19,318 bases of DNA from an uncultured Alphaproteobacteria bacterium (lineage in GTDB: Bacteria; Pseudomonadota; Alphaproteobacteria; Micavibrionales; Micavibrionaceae): the NCBI GenBank assembly GCA_946481105.1, contig CAMLMM010000036.1, forward strand, positions 1-19,318, in the 5' to 3' direction. How positions within the stretch are numbered: the first letter of the stretch is position 1; the number at the start of each line of letters is the position of its first letter. Below the pieces are notes generated by a model. It did no database searches and was not told the origin of the DNA. It saw only the letters and a list, made by a program, of their open reading frames with translations. Shown one piece after another: positions 1 through 6,924 of this stretch. Position numbers and translations under genes: made by a program.

Positions 1-1696
1 GCTTGTCTTCCATCGCCAGCAGCTTGGCATTTTCGCCTTCCATCATTTTATCGATCGGCACACCGGTCCAGCGTGAAACGACAGACGCGATATCATCGGC
101 GGTGACTTCTTCGTTAATCATGTTGCGGGCGGAATTCTTGGCGGCATCGGCGAGTTCGGTTTCCAATTGCGGAATCTTGCCGTATTTCAGCTCGCCTGCC
201 TTGGACCAGTCACCGCTGCGTTCGGCCTGTTCCAATTCGATACGGGCACGGTCCAGTTCCTCGGTCAGGCGTTGGCCTTTCGTGACTTTTTCTTTCTCGG
301 CCTGCCATTGCGCGGTCAGACCAGCGGACTTACCTTCGAGGTCTTTCAGTTCCTCTTCCAGCCTGCCCAGACGGTCTTTGGACGCGACATCAGATTCTTT
401 CTTCAGCGCTTCGCGTTCGATTTTTAGTTGAATGATACGGCGGTCAAGCTCATCAATCTCTTCCGGCTTGCTGTCGACCTGCATGCGCAGGCGCGAGGAT
501 GCTTCATCCACGAGATCAATCGCCTTATCCGGCAGGAAGCGGTCGGTGATATAACGGTTCGACATGTTGGCGGCAGCGACAATCGCGCCATCAGTGATAC
601 GCACCCCATGGTGGGCTTCGTATTTCTCTTTCAACCCGCGCAGGATAGAAATCGTGTCTTCGACAGTCGGTTCGGATACGAATACCGGTTGAAAGCGTCG
701 TGCGAGCGCCGCGTCTTTTTCGATATGCTTGCGGTATTCATCGAGCGTTGTTGCGCCGACCATATGCAATTCGCCACGCGCCAGCGCAGGCTTCAGCATA
801 TTGGATGCATCCATTGCCCCGTCGGCCTTGCCCGCACCAACCAGAGTATGCAGTTCATCAAGGAACAAAACGATTTCACCGGACGCATGACGAATTTCAT
901 CCAGAACCGCTTTCAGGCGCTCCTCGAACTCGCCCCGGAATTTGGCGCCCGCCACCAATGCGCCGAGGTCGAGCGACATCAGGCGTTTATCACGCAGCGA
1001 TTCCGGCACGTCACCATTCACAATACGTTGGGCAAGCCCCTCAATAATGGCCGTCTTACCAACACCCGGCTCACCAATCAGAACAGGATTATTCTTTGTA
1101 CGGCGCGACAACACCTGCACAGTGCGGCGGATTTCCTCATCACGGCCGATCACCGGGTCAAGTTTTCCGTCACGCGCCAATGCCGTCATATCACGGGCAT
1201 ATTTATTGAGTGAATCAAATGTGTCTTCTGCGCCTGCGCTATCGGCCGTGCGGCCCTTACGGATATCATTAATGGCCGTGTTCATGGCTGTCGCGGTCAC
1301 ACCGGACTCTTCTAACGCACCCGTTACTTCGGTTGCCTTGGCCAGTGTCATGGCCTGCAGTACGCGTTCGGTCGTCAGGAATTTATCGCCTGCTTTTTCA
1401 GACAGCTGCAACGCCTGATCCATAATTTTGGCAAGGTCGGATGACAGGCGCAATCCGCCCACGCCCGGCCCTTCGACCGCCGGAAGTTTACTAAGCGCCA
1501 GCTCAATCAATTTTTTCAGACGCGCGGCATCGCCGCCCGCCGATTTAATTAGACGTCCGGTCAGACCGTCTTCGTCCTCCAGCATAACCTTGAGAAAATG
1601 TTCCGGCTCCAACGACTGATGCTTCGACCGCATGGCGAGCGTCTGTGCTTTTTGCAGAAGGGAACGGAGTTTTTCACTGAAGCGTTCAAAGTCCAT
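1..1696 (-). CDS. clpB: ATP-dependent disaggregase ClpB, N-terminal 565 residues (runs off window)
   Basis: ClpB is the cytoplasmic Hsp100 AAA+ ring that works with DnaK to pull proteins out of aggregates. The visible part has the N domain (about residues 1-150), then nucleotide-binding domain 1 with Walker A GEPGVGKT at 208-215 and the Walker B stretch [15 protein letters not shown] long charged coiled-coil middle domain covers about 400-525, and the start of domain 2 shows [11 protein letters not shown]. The coiled-coil domain separates ClpB from ClpA and ClpC. The family is usually about 860 residues, so roughly 300 C-terminal residues lie beyond position 1. The ATG at 1694-1696 is preceded by a GAGGA ribosome-binding site, and the protein starts [10 protein letters not shown] as the family does. 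A sigma-32-type promoter sits about 45 bp upstream. The gene lies close to DUF4167 and prmC, a usual alphaproteobacterial neighbourhood. Confidence 0.97.
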   Translation of the reverse strand, partial: MDFERFSEKLRSLLQKAQTLAMRSKHQSLEPEHFLKVMLEDEDGLTGRLIKSAGGDAARLKKLIELALSKLPAVEGPGVGGLRLSSDLAKIMDQALQLSEKAGDKFLTTERVLQAMTLAKATEVTGALEESGVTATAMNTAINDIRKGRTADSAGAEDTFDSLNKYARDMTALARDGKLDPVIGRDEEIRRTVQVLSRRTKNNPVLIGEPGVGKTAIIEGLAQRIVNGDVPESLRDKRLMSLDLGALVAGAKFRGEFEERLKAVLDEIRHASGEIVLFLDELHTLVGAGKADGAMDASNMLKPALARGELHMVGATTLDEYRKHIEKDAALARRFQPVFVSEPTVEDTISILRGLKEKYEAHHGVRITDGAIVAAANMSNRYITDRFLPDKAIDLVDEASSRLRMQVDSKPEEIDELDRRIIQLKIEREALKKESDVASKDRLGRLEEELKDLEGKSAGLTAQWQAEKEKVTKGQRLTEELDRARIELEQAERSGDWSKAGELKYGKIPQLETELADAAKNSARNMINEEVTADDIASVVSRWTGVPIDKMMEGENAKLLAMEDK

Positions 1697-1741
1697 GTTT
1701 TTATCCTCGGCTGGAATTCTTGATAGAATCTCTTACAAAGG

Positions 1742-1772
1742 CAATATAGGAAACGTTTCCCAGTTTTTCAAG
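1742..1772 (-). promoter_or_regulatory. sigma-32 (heat-shock) promoter of clpB
   Basis: Read on the minus strand, CTTGAAA (1766-1772) is followed by a 15-nt spacer and CCTATATTG (1742-1750). This fits the RpoH consensus (CTTGAAA, 13-17 nt, CCCCATNT) and the alphaproteobacterial variant with CYTAT. The predicted start point near 1736 gives a leader of about 40 nt that contains the clpB ribosome-binding site. The -35 element overlaps the stop codon of the upstream phosphatase gene. Confidence 0.8.
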
Positions 1773-2787
1773 TGTGAGCTAAAACTTGTGAATCTGCTGC
1801 GACCGCCGCGGGCTTCCGGTCTGATATCTGGGGCAAAGTATGGCGATCATAGGCTGGTTCCAGGGCACGCTGGCTGATAACCTTGACCAGCGTTCCATTC
1901 TCAATAACTGCTGCCGTAAGAAACCCTCCCATACAGGCCCCGGTATCAATGGGAATCGCCACCGGCCCCTTTTTGCCAATCAATCGCTCAACTTCTGACG
2001 GGGATGTTATTGAATGCCCATAGACAATTGTTTTGCCCGCATTTCCAATTTTACGATCACGCGCGAAACGGCGGCTGGGGGTTAAACCGTCTTCACCAAT
2101 CAAATGATCGTCCATACCGGTCAGTATGCATTCCTGTTGTTCGTCCAGTTTTTTATCCGGCTCAATGCCGGCATGACAAATAAAAAGATCATCGCGCTGA
2201 TAGCTGATTTCCAGCTCGTCAAAAAACTGCCGGTGATGCGGTGGGACAGCCCGCATAGTATCCAGCTTTATGCGTTGGGCTTCTTCGGTAAATATTTTCC
2301 ACAGGGCCGTTTCCCGGTCTTTAGACACGCTGATGCCACGCTTTTGTGCCTTACGCGATTCATATATCTCCTGACTCGCTTTATAGGCCTGAATGGCATC
2401 CACCCCATAACTGGCCAATGTCTGCAGACCGCCATTTGTCAGTATATCAAACAGATGACGCGCTGTGTCCCTGGCAGATGACGGCTTAAGAAAATTTTTG
2501 AAATATCCATCATGATTGCCCTGAAGAAAAACACTTTCGACATCCTGGCGTTTTTTCAGACGGCACAGCCGCTCAATAACCCCGTATGCATCAAAGCCAC
2601 GATCGCCATAATCCGCAGCCAGCACAATTGTCGCTGTACCATTTCGTTCGCGGTGGATAGCGATATCTTTATCAAGTGAATTCAGCAGGCTATTCAATGT
2701 CAAGGCACAACCCTGCACGTCCCCTATCGCATAAACCCGATGGGCAGGCTGTGGTGGCGTCGCAATTCCAAATAATGCCCTTAACAT
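1768..2787 (-). CDS. ApaH/PPP-type metallophosphatase
   Basis: This 339-residue protein has the full set of calcineurin-like/PPP phosphoesterase motifs in order: GDVQG (22-26), ADYGDRG (58-64, the GDxxDRG box), GNHDGYF (90-96), CHAG (204-207) and YGHS (256-259), then IDTGACMGG (280-288). The family uses two metal ions and removes phosphate from phosphoproteins or cleaves dinucleoside polyphosphates. In the first motif Gln25 replaces the His of the usual GDxHG, a variant also met in ApaH-like proteins. A charged, helical-looking insert (about 130-180) sits between the GNHD and CHAG motifs and is longer than in E. coli ApaH. The protein is cytoplasmic, with no signal peptide. It lies between DUF4167 and clpB and is separated from the former by a terminator. 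No strong ribosome-binding site precedes the ATG. Substrate is not predictable from sequence. Confidence 0.85.
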   Translation of the reverse strand: MLRALFGIATPPQPAHRVYAIGDVQGCALTLNSLLNSLDKDIAIHRERNGTATIVLAADYGDRGFDAYGVIERLCRLKKRQDVESVFLQGNHDGYFKNFLKPSSARDTARHLFDILTNGGLQTLASYGVDAIQAYKASQEIYESRKAQKRGISVSKDRETALWKIFTEEAQRIKLDTMRAVPPHHRQFFDELEISYQRDDLFICHAGIEPDKKLDEQQECILTGMDDHLIGEDGLTPSRRFARDRKIGNAGKTIVYGHSITSPSEVERLIGKKGPVAIPIDTGACMGGFLTAAVIENGTLVKVISQRALEPAYDRHTLPQISDRKPAAVAADSQVLAHT

Positions 2788-2826
2788 TACCCAAGCATAC
2801 GCCCGGAAAAGTAATTTTTGGTAAAG

Positions 2827-2852
2827 AAAAACGGGCCAAAAGGCCCGTTTTT
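2827..2852 (-). terminator. Rho-independent terminator after the DUF4167 gene
   Basis: An 11-bp stem (AAAAACGGGCC at 2827-2837 and GGCCCGTTTTT at 2842-2852) with a 4-nt loop lies 18 bp past the DUF4167 stop. Read on the minus strand the stem ends in a T run (GGCCCGTTTTTC). The hairpin is nearly symmetric, so it could stop transcripts from either side. It separates DUF4167 from the phosphatase/clpB pair, so the phosphatase needs its own promoter between 2788 and about 2826. Confidence 0.85.
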
Positions 2853-2870
2853 CGTTAAAATTCTGTAAAA

Positions 2871-3386
2871 TTAAGCTTCGGTCAACTCGCCCACGCGGGA
2901 GACCTGTGCTGAAGTCTGATTGCCTACGATACTGCTTGGCAGACCCAGATCTTCCTCTTCCATCATCGGCTGATCATCTTCAGCTTCGGCGGTTTCGGCC
3001 TCCAGGGCGCGGCGCGCGGCGCGTTCAGCCACACGCTGATTATACATAGCATAAGCTTGCTCGTAATTCGGATCGAACGGGTCAGGCGCATATTCGTCTT
3101 CCCAGCTATTGATGATGCGCTGGTAGTGCTCAACATATTGCAGATAGCTTTCCGACAGGACGCGATCACCTGCGGATGCGGAATCCTTGGCTAAAGTCTG
3201 GTATTTTTCAACGATCTGGTAAGCCGTGCCGCGAATACGCACGTCTGGGCCGTTGCTATCGAAAACCTTATTCTTGTTCGTAAAAGCGCGGCGCTGCTGG
3301 TTTTGCTGGCCTTGGCCGCCTCCCCGGTTGTTGCTACCATTATTATTGTTGTTACGCATTCTCCGTGCGGTTGATCCGTATCGCAT
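2871..3386 (-). CDS. DUF4167 domain protein
   Basis: This 171-residue protein begins with a low-complexity, basic tract rich in Asn, Gly, Gln and Arg (residues 6-34), of the type often seen in RNA-binding proteins. The conserved DUF4167 core follows (about 43-95), with SNGPDVRIRGTAYQI, EKYQTLAKDS and ESYLQYVEHYQRII. The C-terminal half is acidic and probably disordered. DUF4167 is largely restricted to Alphaproteobacteria and usually sits between prmC and clpB, as it nearly does here. Its molecular role is not established; an RNA or ribosome link is an inference from the basic N terminus and the prmC neighbour. The start is supported by TTAGGAG 6 nt before the ATG. A terminator follows the stop. 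Confidence 0.9.
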   Translation of the reverse strand: MRYGSTARRMRNNNNNGSNNRGGGQGQQNQQRRAFTNKNKVFDSNGPDVRIRGTAYQIVEKYQTLAKDSASAGDRVLSESYLQYVEHYQRIINSWEDEYAPDPFDPNYEQAYAMYNQRVAERAARRALEAETAEAEDDQPMMEEEDLGLPSSIVGNQTSAQVSRVGELTEA

Positions 3387-3617
3387 GTGCTCTCCTAACT
3401 TGTTTCCCCTGATTCGGTAAAACTCATCTCCAGCTTACCCGAATGTGGATAAGTTGAAAAGTCCTTTCAACTTCAAGGACTACTTCATGTAGTTTTCTGA
3501 ACCAGCCCACGCCACAACATCTGGTATTTTGATATTTTCCATTTTGTTGTGTTTTCGTGAACAAAGCGAGATTGCACGTCCACCAGTTTTTATTCAAGCC
3601 ACCGGTCAATCATTTTT
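3387..3617 (-). promoter_or_regulatory. 231-bp leader/intergenic region between prmC and DUF4167 with hairpins
   Basis: No convincing gene lies here. A perfect 9-bp inverted repeat, AAGTTGAAA / TTTCAACTT (3451-3459 and 3465-3473, loop AGTCC), overlaps a second possible stem, GTCCTT / AAGGAC (3461-3466 and 3475-3480). The two cannot form together. A third small stem, ACTAC / GTAGT, follows at 3479-3493. The hairpins lack a T run on the minus strand, so they are not ordinary terminators. The DUF4167 promoter probably lies here, but no clear -35/-10 pair is visible. Confidence 0.4.
3444..3452. promoter_or_regulatory. Consensus DnaA box
   Basis: TGTGGATAA at 3444-3452 is the reverse complement of TTATCCACA, the strong E. 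coli R1-type DnaA box. A one-mismatch relative, TTATCCCCA, occurs at 3622-3630 at the end of prmC. A single consensus box can arise by chance, and no box cluster or AT-rich unwinding element is apparent, so I do not call an origin. Confidence 0.35.
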
Positions 3618-4388
3618 TTAGTTATCCCCATAACCAATTTCGACCACTCTTTCGACCCCACCGATGTCCCGAGTCACTCGAATCAGATTCGCGCCGCTGG
3701 CTTCCGCGAGTCGTTGCAGGTCCATCGCCTGCCCTACACCGATCTCAAACAACACACGTCCACCAGGAAGCAAATGTTTTTTGAGTTCGGGCAACAATTT
3801 TTTATACGGGTCCAAACCGTCATTTCCCCCATCAAGTGCCAGAATCGGATCAAAATTTTTGACGTTTTCATCGAGATTCGGAATCACATCGCGCGGAATA
3901 TAGGGTGGATTCGATACAATCAGATCAAACTTCCCCGTTACTGATTCAAGCCAGTCGCCACAGATGAACTGCGCCCGCGAATCCAGCCCGAGGCGTTCGG
4001 CATTTAATTGTGCGGTTGCACACGCCCCTGGTGATCTATCAACACCGATTCCTTTTGCTTCGGGATATTCATGCAGCAACGATAAAAGAATGCATCCCGT
4101 CCCCGTACCCAGATCGAGAATCGTTTTGGGCACCGGGCCGGTCAGAGCCTGTTCAATTAAAGTCTCGGTATCGGGACGCGGTTCGAGCGTATCAGGCGAA
4201 AGATAAAAACGGCTCTTCCAGAAATCACGGTAGCCAAGAATACGCCAGAGCGGTTCACCCGCCGCACGACGCGTCACGACAGATTCAATTTTATCCGGCG
4301 CGACGTCTTCCAGAATGATTTTCGCGTCATAAGCGGCATTATCAATGCCGGCAGCTTTCAACGCCGCGATGATAGACATTTTATCCAT
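3618..4388 (-). CDS. prmC: Peptide chain release factor N5-glutamine methyltransferase PrmC
   Basis: PrmC methylates the glutamine of the GGQ motif in release factors RF1 and RF2, using S-adenosylmethionine, which improves translation termination. The 256-residue protein has the family's LEPRPDTE signature (68-75), the SAM-binding loop DLGTGTG (92-98), GVDRSP at 115-120 in the motif II region, and the catalytic NPPY tetrapeptide (160-163), which positions the target glutamine. It is a little shorter than E. coli PrmC (277) because the N-terminal helical domain is trimmed. Met1 or Met4 could be the start; neither has a strong ribosome-binding site. It begins 8 bp after the amidinotransferase-family gene, so the two are probably co-transcribed. 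prfA, the usual upstream partner, is not found here. Confidence 0.95.
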   Translation of the reverse strand: MDKMSIIAALKAAGIDNAAYDAKIILEDVAPDKIESVVTRRAAGEPLWRILGYRDFWKSRFYLSPDTLEPRPDTETLIEQALTGPVPKTILDLGTGTGCILLSLLHEYPEAKGIGVDRSPGACATAQLNAERLGLDSRAQFICGDWLESVTGKFDLIVSNPPYIPRDVIPNLDENVKNFDPILALDGGNDGLDPYKKLLPELKKHLLPGGRVLFEIGVGQAMDLQRLAEASGANLIRVTRDIGGVERVVEIGYGDN

Positions 4389-4396
4389 GACCTGTT

Positions 4397-5548
4397 TTAA
4401 ATCCCCGCCAGAGAAAAGTCACGCGTCTCTGCGCGGGCGCGTTGATATTCCTGAAGATGATACGCGCAGGCCTCGTTGCTCAGGCAAGATACGCCGCCCA
4501 TGCCTATTTCGCGGGAGCCGTCGTCCTGAGCAGATGGCGCATTTACGATAATTCCGTTACGTTCCAGCAAATGCCTTGTGTCATCGTCACATTGGGTCAT
4601 CATTACCCCGTTGCCCATCACATCCAGATTGGCCATTAATCGGGTTCGATGATTATACTCATAGGTATAAAGGCTTGATGGCCCGAGATGGCGTTCAATG
4701 GTTTTATAACCATCTCCATTTAAGTTCGGCCCCAAATTCCGACAGACAAGAAATTTGCCATTGGGCAATTCCCGTGACATGCCTATATCCAGATGAAAGA
4801 AATATTCATTATCTATGGGCACATATACAGGAGTCAGATTAAAATCTGTATATCTTGCAATAGCATCGCATAAAGGTTGAATATTTTCGGATGCCCGCCC
4901 CGGTATCTGGCCGCAGAATAAAAACCCTGCTTCGGCGGCTGGAATAAGATTTCCGCCCTCAAAGGCGCAGCCTTTCACGACAACTATCTTCAATCCCTGC
5001 TGCCGCAGCAATTGTTCACAGCGTTGCAAGGCCGTCTTACGTTCATTCGCTATCTGCTTTTTTGTGCAGTAATAAGAATCCATCAAGTCATTGTCAGGAA
5101 AAAAAGCGACATGCCCCATTATCAGGCACGGATCGCGCATCCACAGCAAGGACGACGGATCATGATTTAAAACGGGCAAATCAACGCAGGGGGCATTACT
5201 GACCTCAAAGCTGCGCCGCAGCCCTTCCCATTTCAAACAATCAATCAGATTATTGGCTGTATTTAAACTACGGGGTCGATACGCCATAAACCGTGTGTAG
5301 TTATCCGCCCCATTTACCGGCGTGGAAATAACTGGGGCTTTCCAGTCCATAAGACTAAGGGCTTCATCAAGCATTGGTTGACGAAATTTTTCCGCTACTC
5401 TGTCCTGAAAGATCCGATGCAAAGTAAGAGGTGAAAATAATTCATCCTTTAATCTCTGCCTATCAATAGATACAAATTGCCCATCGAAGGCAATCGGCAT
5501 ACGGCTCGCGGTCACGATCATGATTTGATTCAGAGTATGTTCATCCAT
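4397..5548 (-). CDS. Arginine deiminase / amidinotransferase superfamily enzyme
   Basis: The 383-residue protein carries the guanidine-modifying superfamily signature in the right order: WMRDP (136-140; FTRDP in arginine deiminases), FEGGN (196-200; the EGGD box), FHLD (251-254, with His252 as the catalytic histidine), and a C-terminal GGVSCLS with Cys355 as the candidate nucleophile. Members hydrolyse arginine or methylarginine, or move amidino groups through a covalent thiouronium on that Cys. All candidate catalytic residues are present, so an active enzyme is likely, but substrate (arginine, dimethylarginine or other guanidine) is open. The N-terminal 120 residues match nothing I recognise. 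No signal peptide is visible. The gene is directly upstream of prmC. It has no Shine-Dalgarno sequence, and its -10 box is 7 nt from the ATG, which suggests a leaderless message. Confidence 0.8.
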   Translation of the reverse strand: MDEHTLNQIMIVTASRMPIAFDGQFVSIDRQRLKDELFSPLTLHRIFQDRVAEKFRQPMLDEALSLMDWKAPVISTPVNGADNYTRFMAYRPRSLNTANNLIDCLKWEGLRRSFEVSNAPCVDLPVLNHDPSSLLWMRDPCLIMGHVAFFPDNDLMDSYYCTKKQIANERKTALQRCEQLLRQQGLKIVVVKGCAFEGGNLIPAAEAGFLFCGQIPGRASENIQPLCDAIARYTDFNLTPVYVPIDNEYFFHLDIGMSRELPNGKFLVCRNLGPNLNGDGYKTIERHLGPSSLYTYEYNHRTRLMANLDVMGNGVMMTQCDDDTRHLLERNGIIVNAPSAQDDGSREIGMGGVSCLSNEACAYHLQEYQRARAETRDFSLAGI

Positions 5549-5555
5549 GGTCGTT

Positions 5556-5585
5556 TTTATAGACCATGCTCAATGATTATGTCAA
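5556..5585 (-). promoter_or_regulatory. Sigma-70-type promoter, predicted leaderless, for the amidinotransferase-family gene
   Basis: On the minus strand a perfect TTGACA (5580-5585), followed by TAAT, is separated by 18 nt from TATAAA (5556-5561). Only 7 nt (AACGACC) separate the -10 box from the ATG at 5548, so transcription should begin at or next to the start codon. The -35 box begins 6 nt after the stop codon of the upstream gene. Confidence 0.75.
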
Positions 5586-5591
5586 TAATAA

Positions 5592-6329
5592 TCAGGCAAT
5601 AGAGGGGCCAGAAAGATTTTGCTCATCCTTACGGCGGCGGGCGGAATTGACTCCGGCCATGCCTGCCTGCGCCAATGTCCAGAGACCAAAGAACCCGGCA
5701 GCTGCAGTAAAAGCGATCCCCGCATGCCTGTTTCTATCGGCGGTTTGCCTATCCACATGCGATATAGGCAAGGTTGCTAAAGACGGAAGATTTGCCAGGC
5801 CATTCGCCTGCGCATCCTGTAACAATATATTTAGCTGGGATGTCTGGCGGGCAAAACTGTCCGGGGTCAAAATCGTCTTGTCAGTAAAGCTCATACGCTT
5901 CGCGGCGGCATTGCCAAAATTCGTTTCAACCGATGCGCTGGCCTGGTTCAGGTAAACAGCTTTCGGCATCGCTGTGATCTGCCCGGCAACTGCGAAGCTT
6001 GACGCCAGCGATGCATTCCCATTTGCTAGTTCCGCCAGGCGTGCGGGAAACTTGGTTACGTAGCGATAGTAATGCGGACGTGAATCATCTGCGTCGGCAT
6101 ATAAAATCTCAACGCGTGAATCTGATGTATGTTTCTGCACGACATAAGTTGCATTCCACCGGGAATCGAAAATCGCCACACGCGCAAAAGGTGGTATTAC
6201 TTCAGCATCTTCATCCGGTGTTTGAAAATAAGCCGAATACTGCGATGCCATTCCAGCAATGCCAATGACACCCGCGGCAGCCAGCCCACCGCGTTTCATA
6301 TTTTTCAAGAATGTCTGCTTAACAGTCAT
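5592..6329 (-). CDS. Hypothetical membrane protein with one hydrophobic segment at each end
   Basis: I do not recognise this 245-residue protein. A positively charged start (MTVKQTFLKNMKRGG) precedes a hydrophobic stretch at about 14-33. A second hydrophobic segment, about 203-226 (AFTAAAGFFGLWTLAQAG), is followed by the cytoplasmic-looking RRRK. The predicted shape is a membrane hairpin with some 170 residues outside the cytoplasm; an uncleaved anchor rather than a signal peptide is likely. The middle part contains NATYVVQKHTSDSRVEILY and an Ala/Ser-rich region with no known motif and no Cys. It has no Shine-Dalgarno sequence; its strong promoter ends 6 nt before the ATG and contains a CtrA-type box. 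It sits between the iron-permease-family gene and the amidinotransferase-family gene, each of which is separated from it by a short intergenic gap. Confidence 0.7.
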   Translation of the reverse strand: MTVKQTFLKNMKRGGLAAAGVIGIAGMASQYSAYFQTPDEDAEVIPPFARVAIFDSRWNATYVVQKHTSDSRVEILYADADDSRPHYYRYVTKFPARLAELANGNASLASSFAVAGQITAMPKAVYLNQASASVETNFGNAAAKRMSFTDKTILTPDSFARQTSQLNILLQDAQANGLANLPSLATLPISHVDRQTADRNRHAGIAFTAAAGFFGLWTLAQAGMAGVNSARRRKDEQNLSGPSIA

Positions 6330-6335
6330 GCCAGA

Positions 6336-6364
6336 TATTTAATCCTGTCTTAAAATTATGTCAA
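6336..6364 (-). promoter_or_regulatory. Sigma-70-type promoter, predicted leaderless, for the 245-residue membrane protein
   Basis: On the minus strand TTGACA (6359-6364), again followed by TAAT, stands 17 nt from TAAATA (6336-6341). The discriminator TCTGGC is 6 nt long and runs straight into the ATG at 6329. The -35 box starts 2 nt after the stop codon of the iron-permease-family gene, so the 37-bp intergenic gap is essentially only a promoter. Confidence 0.7.
6339..6353. promoter_or_regulatory. Full CtrA-type box inside the promoter spacer
   Basis: TTAATCCTGTCTTAA matches TTAA-N7-TTAA, the recognition sequence of the alphaproteobacterial cell-cycle regulator CtrA. It fills most of the spacer between the -35 and -10 boxes and overlaps the -10 box by three bases. 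In that position a bound regulator would be expected to repress rather than activate. The assignment is by pattern only. Confidence 0.5.
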
Positions 6365-6366
6365 CA

Positions 6367-6804
6367 TTAGTCGCGTATACACAGATTAGCGATGTTAATC
6401 TCGGGAATCCCAGTTTCGATATCAGGATTTCTCAGGTTTTTACGGCCTTTTTCTGCAATCTTTTCGTATTCATCACGAAACTTGGCCAGATCCTTTTCGT
6501 CAAGCTCTTCCAGATCCATCAGCACCGTATGCGCCCCCCGCGTCACCCTTATCAGTTCATAGAGTTTTAACTGAATGGCTGCCGTGTCGCGGTTCTGTGT
6601 GCTTTGAATCAAAAATACCATTAAAAAGGTGATGATGGTCGTCCCGGTATTAATCACCAATTGCCATGTATCGTTAAAACCGAATATCGGCCCCGTTACT
6701 GCCCAAACAATAATAACACCCAAAGCGGCTATAAATGTCCCGGGCCGTCCCGTGGCATAGGCCACTTTCTGTGCAAACCGATTGAATATATTTTTTGATT
6801 TCAT
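6367..6804 (-). CDS. Low-affinity iron permease family membrane protein
   Basis: The 145-residue protein matches the bacterial low-affinity iron permease family (Pfam Iron_permease) closely. It has FNRFAQKVAYATGRPGTF, a first membrane segment (about 23-42), the hallmark GFNDTWQLVINTGTTIITFL, a second membrane segment running to about 66, then QSTQNRDTAAIQLKLYELI and an acidic helix with DLEELDEKDL. The name comes from yeast Fet4; iron transport by the short bacterial members is not well shown, so the function is tentative. AGGAAG before the ATG gives a normal ribosome-binding site, unlike the next gene downstream. It diverges from yejB with 120 bp between the two starts. Confidence 0.85.
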   Translation of the reverse strand: MKSKNIFNRFAQKVAYATGRPGTFIAALGVIIVWAVTGPIFGFNDTWQLVINTGTTIITFLMVFLIQSTQNRDTAAIQLKLYELIRVTRGAHTVLMDLEELDEKDLAKFRDEYEKIAEKGRKNLRNPDIETGIPEINIANLCIRD

Positions 6805-6883
6805 CGTATTACTTCCTGCTGGTCAGCAATTACCAACCATATTCACTGCCGAAAGTTCAAAAATAATTATGCAAATTTAATCC

Positions 6884-6913
6884 TTTGGCTTTGCAGCCGC
6901 ACATAAATATGAT
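6884..6913 (+). promoter_or_regulatory. Candidate promoter of the yejB-yejE unit
   Basis: TTTGGC (6884-6889), an 18-nt spacer and TATGAT (6908-6913) form a moderate sigma-70-type promoter. The -10 box ends 11 nt before the yejB ATG and no Shine-Dalgarno sequence is visible, so the leader would be about 5 nt or less. The -35 match is weak. Confidence 0.35.
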
Positions 6914-6924
6914 TCAATGCGTGT

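Noticed and set aside
428..1213. A 261-codon open frame on the plus strand opposite clpB
   Set aside because: It is antisense to an unmistakable clpB; its translation resembles no protein and its length reflects clpB codon bias.
3424..3609. A 61-codon minus-strand frame between prmC and DUF4167
   Set aside because: No ribosome-binding site, odd composition with several Trp and Cys, and it would cover the hairpins and DnaA box; more likely a chance frame.
3444..3630. Replication origin suggested by DnaA boxes near prmC
   Set aside because: Only one consensus and one mismatched box, no iteron cluster or clear AT-rich unwinding element, and no usual origin neighbours such as dnaA, parAB, hemE or gidA.
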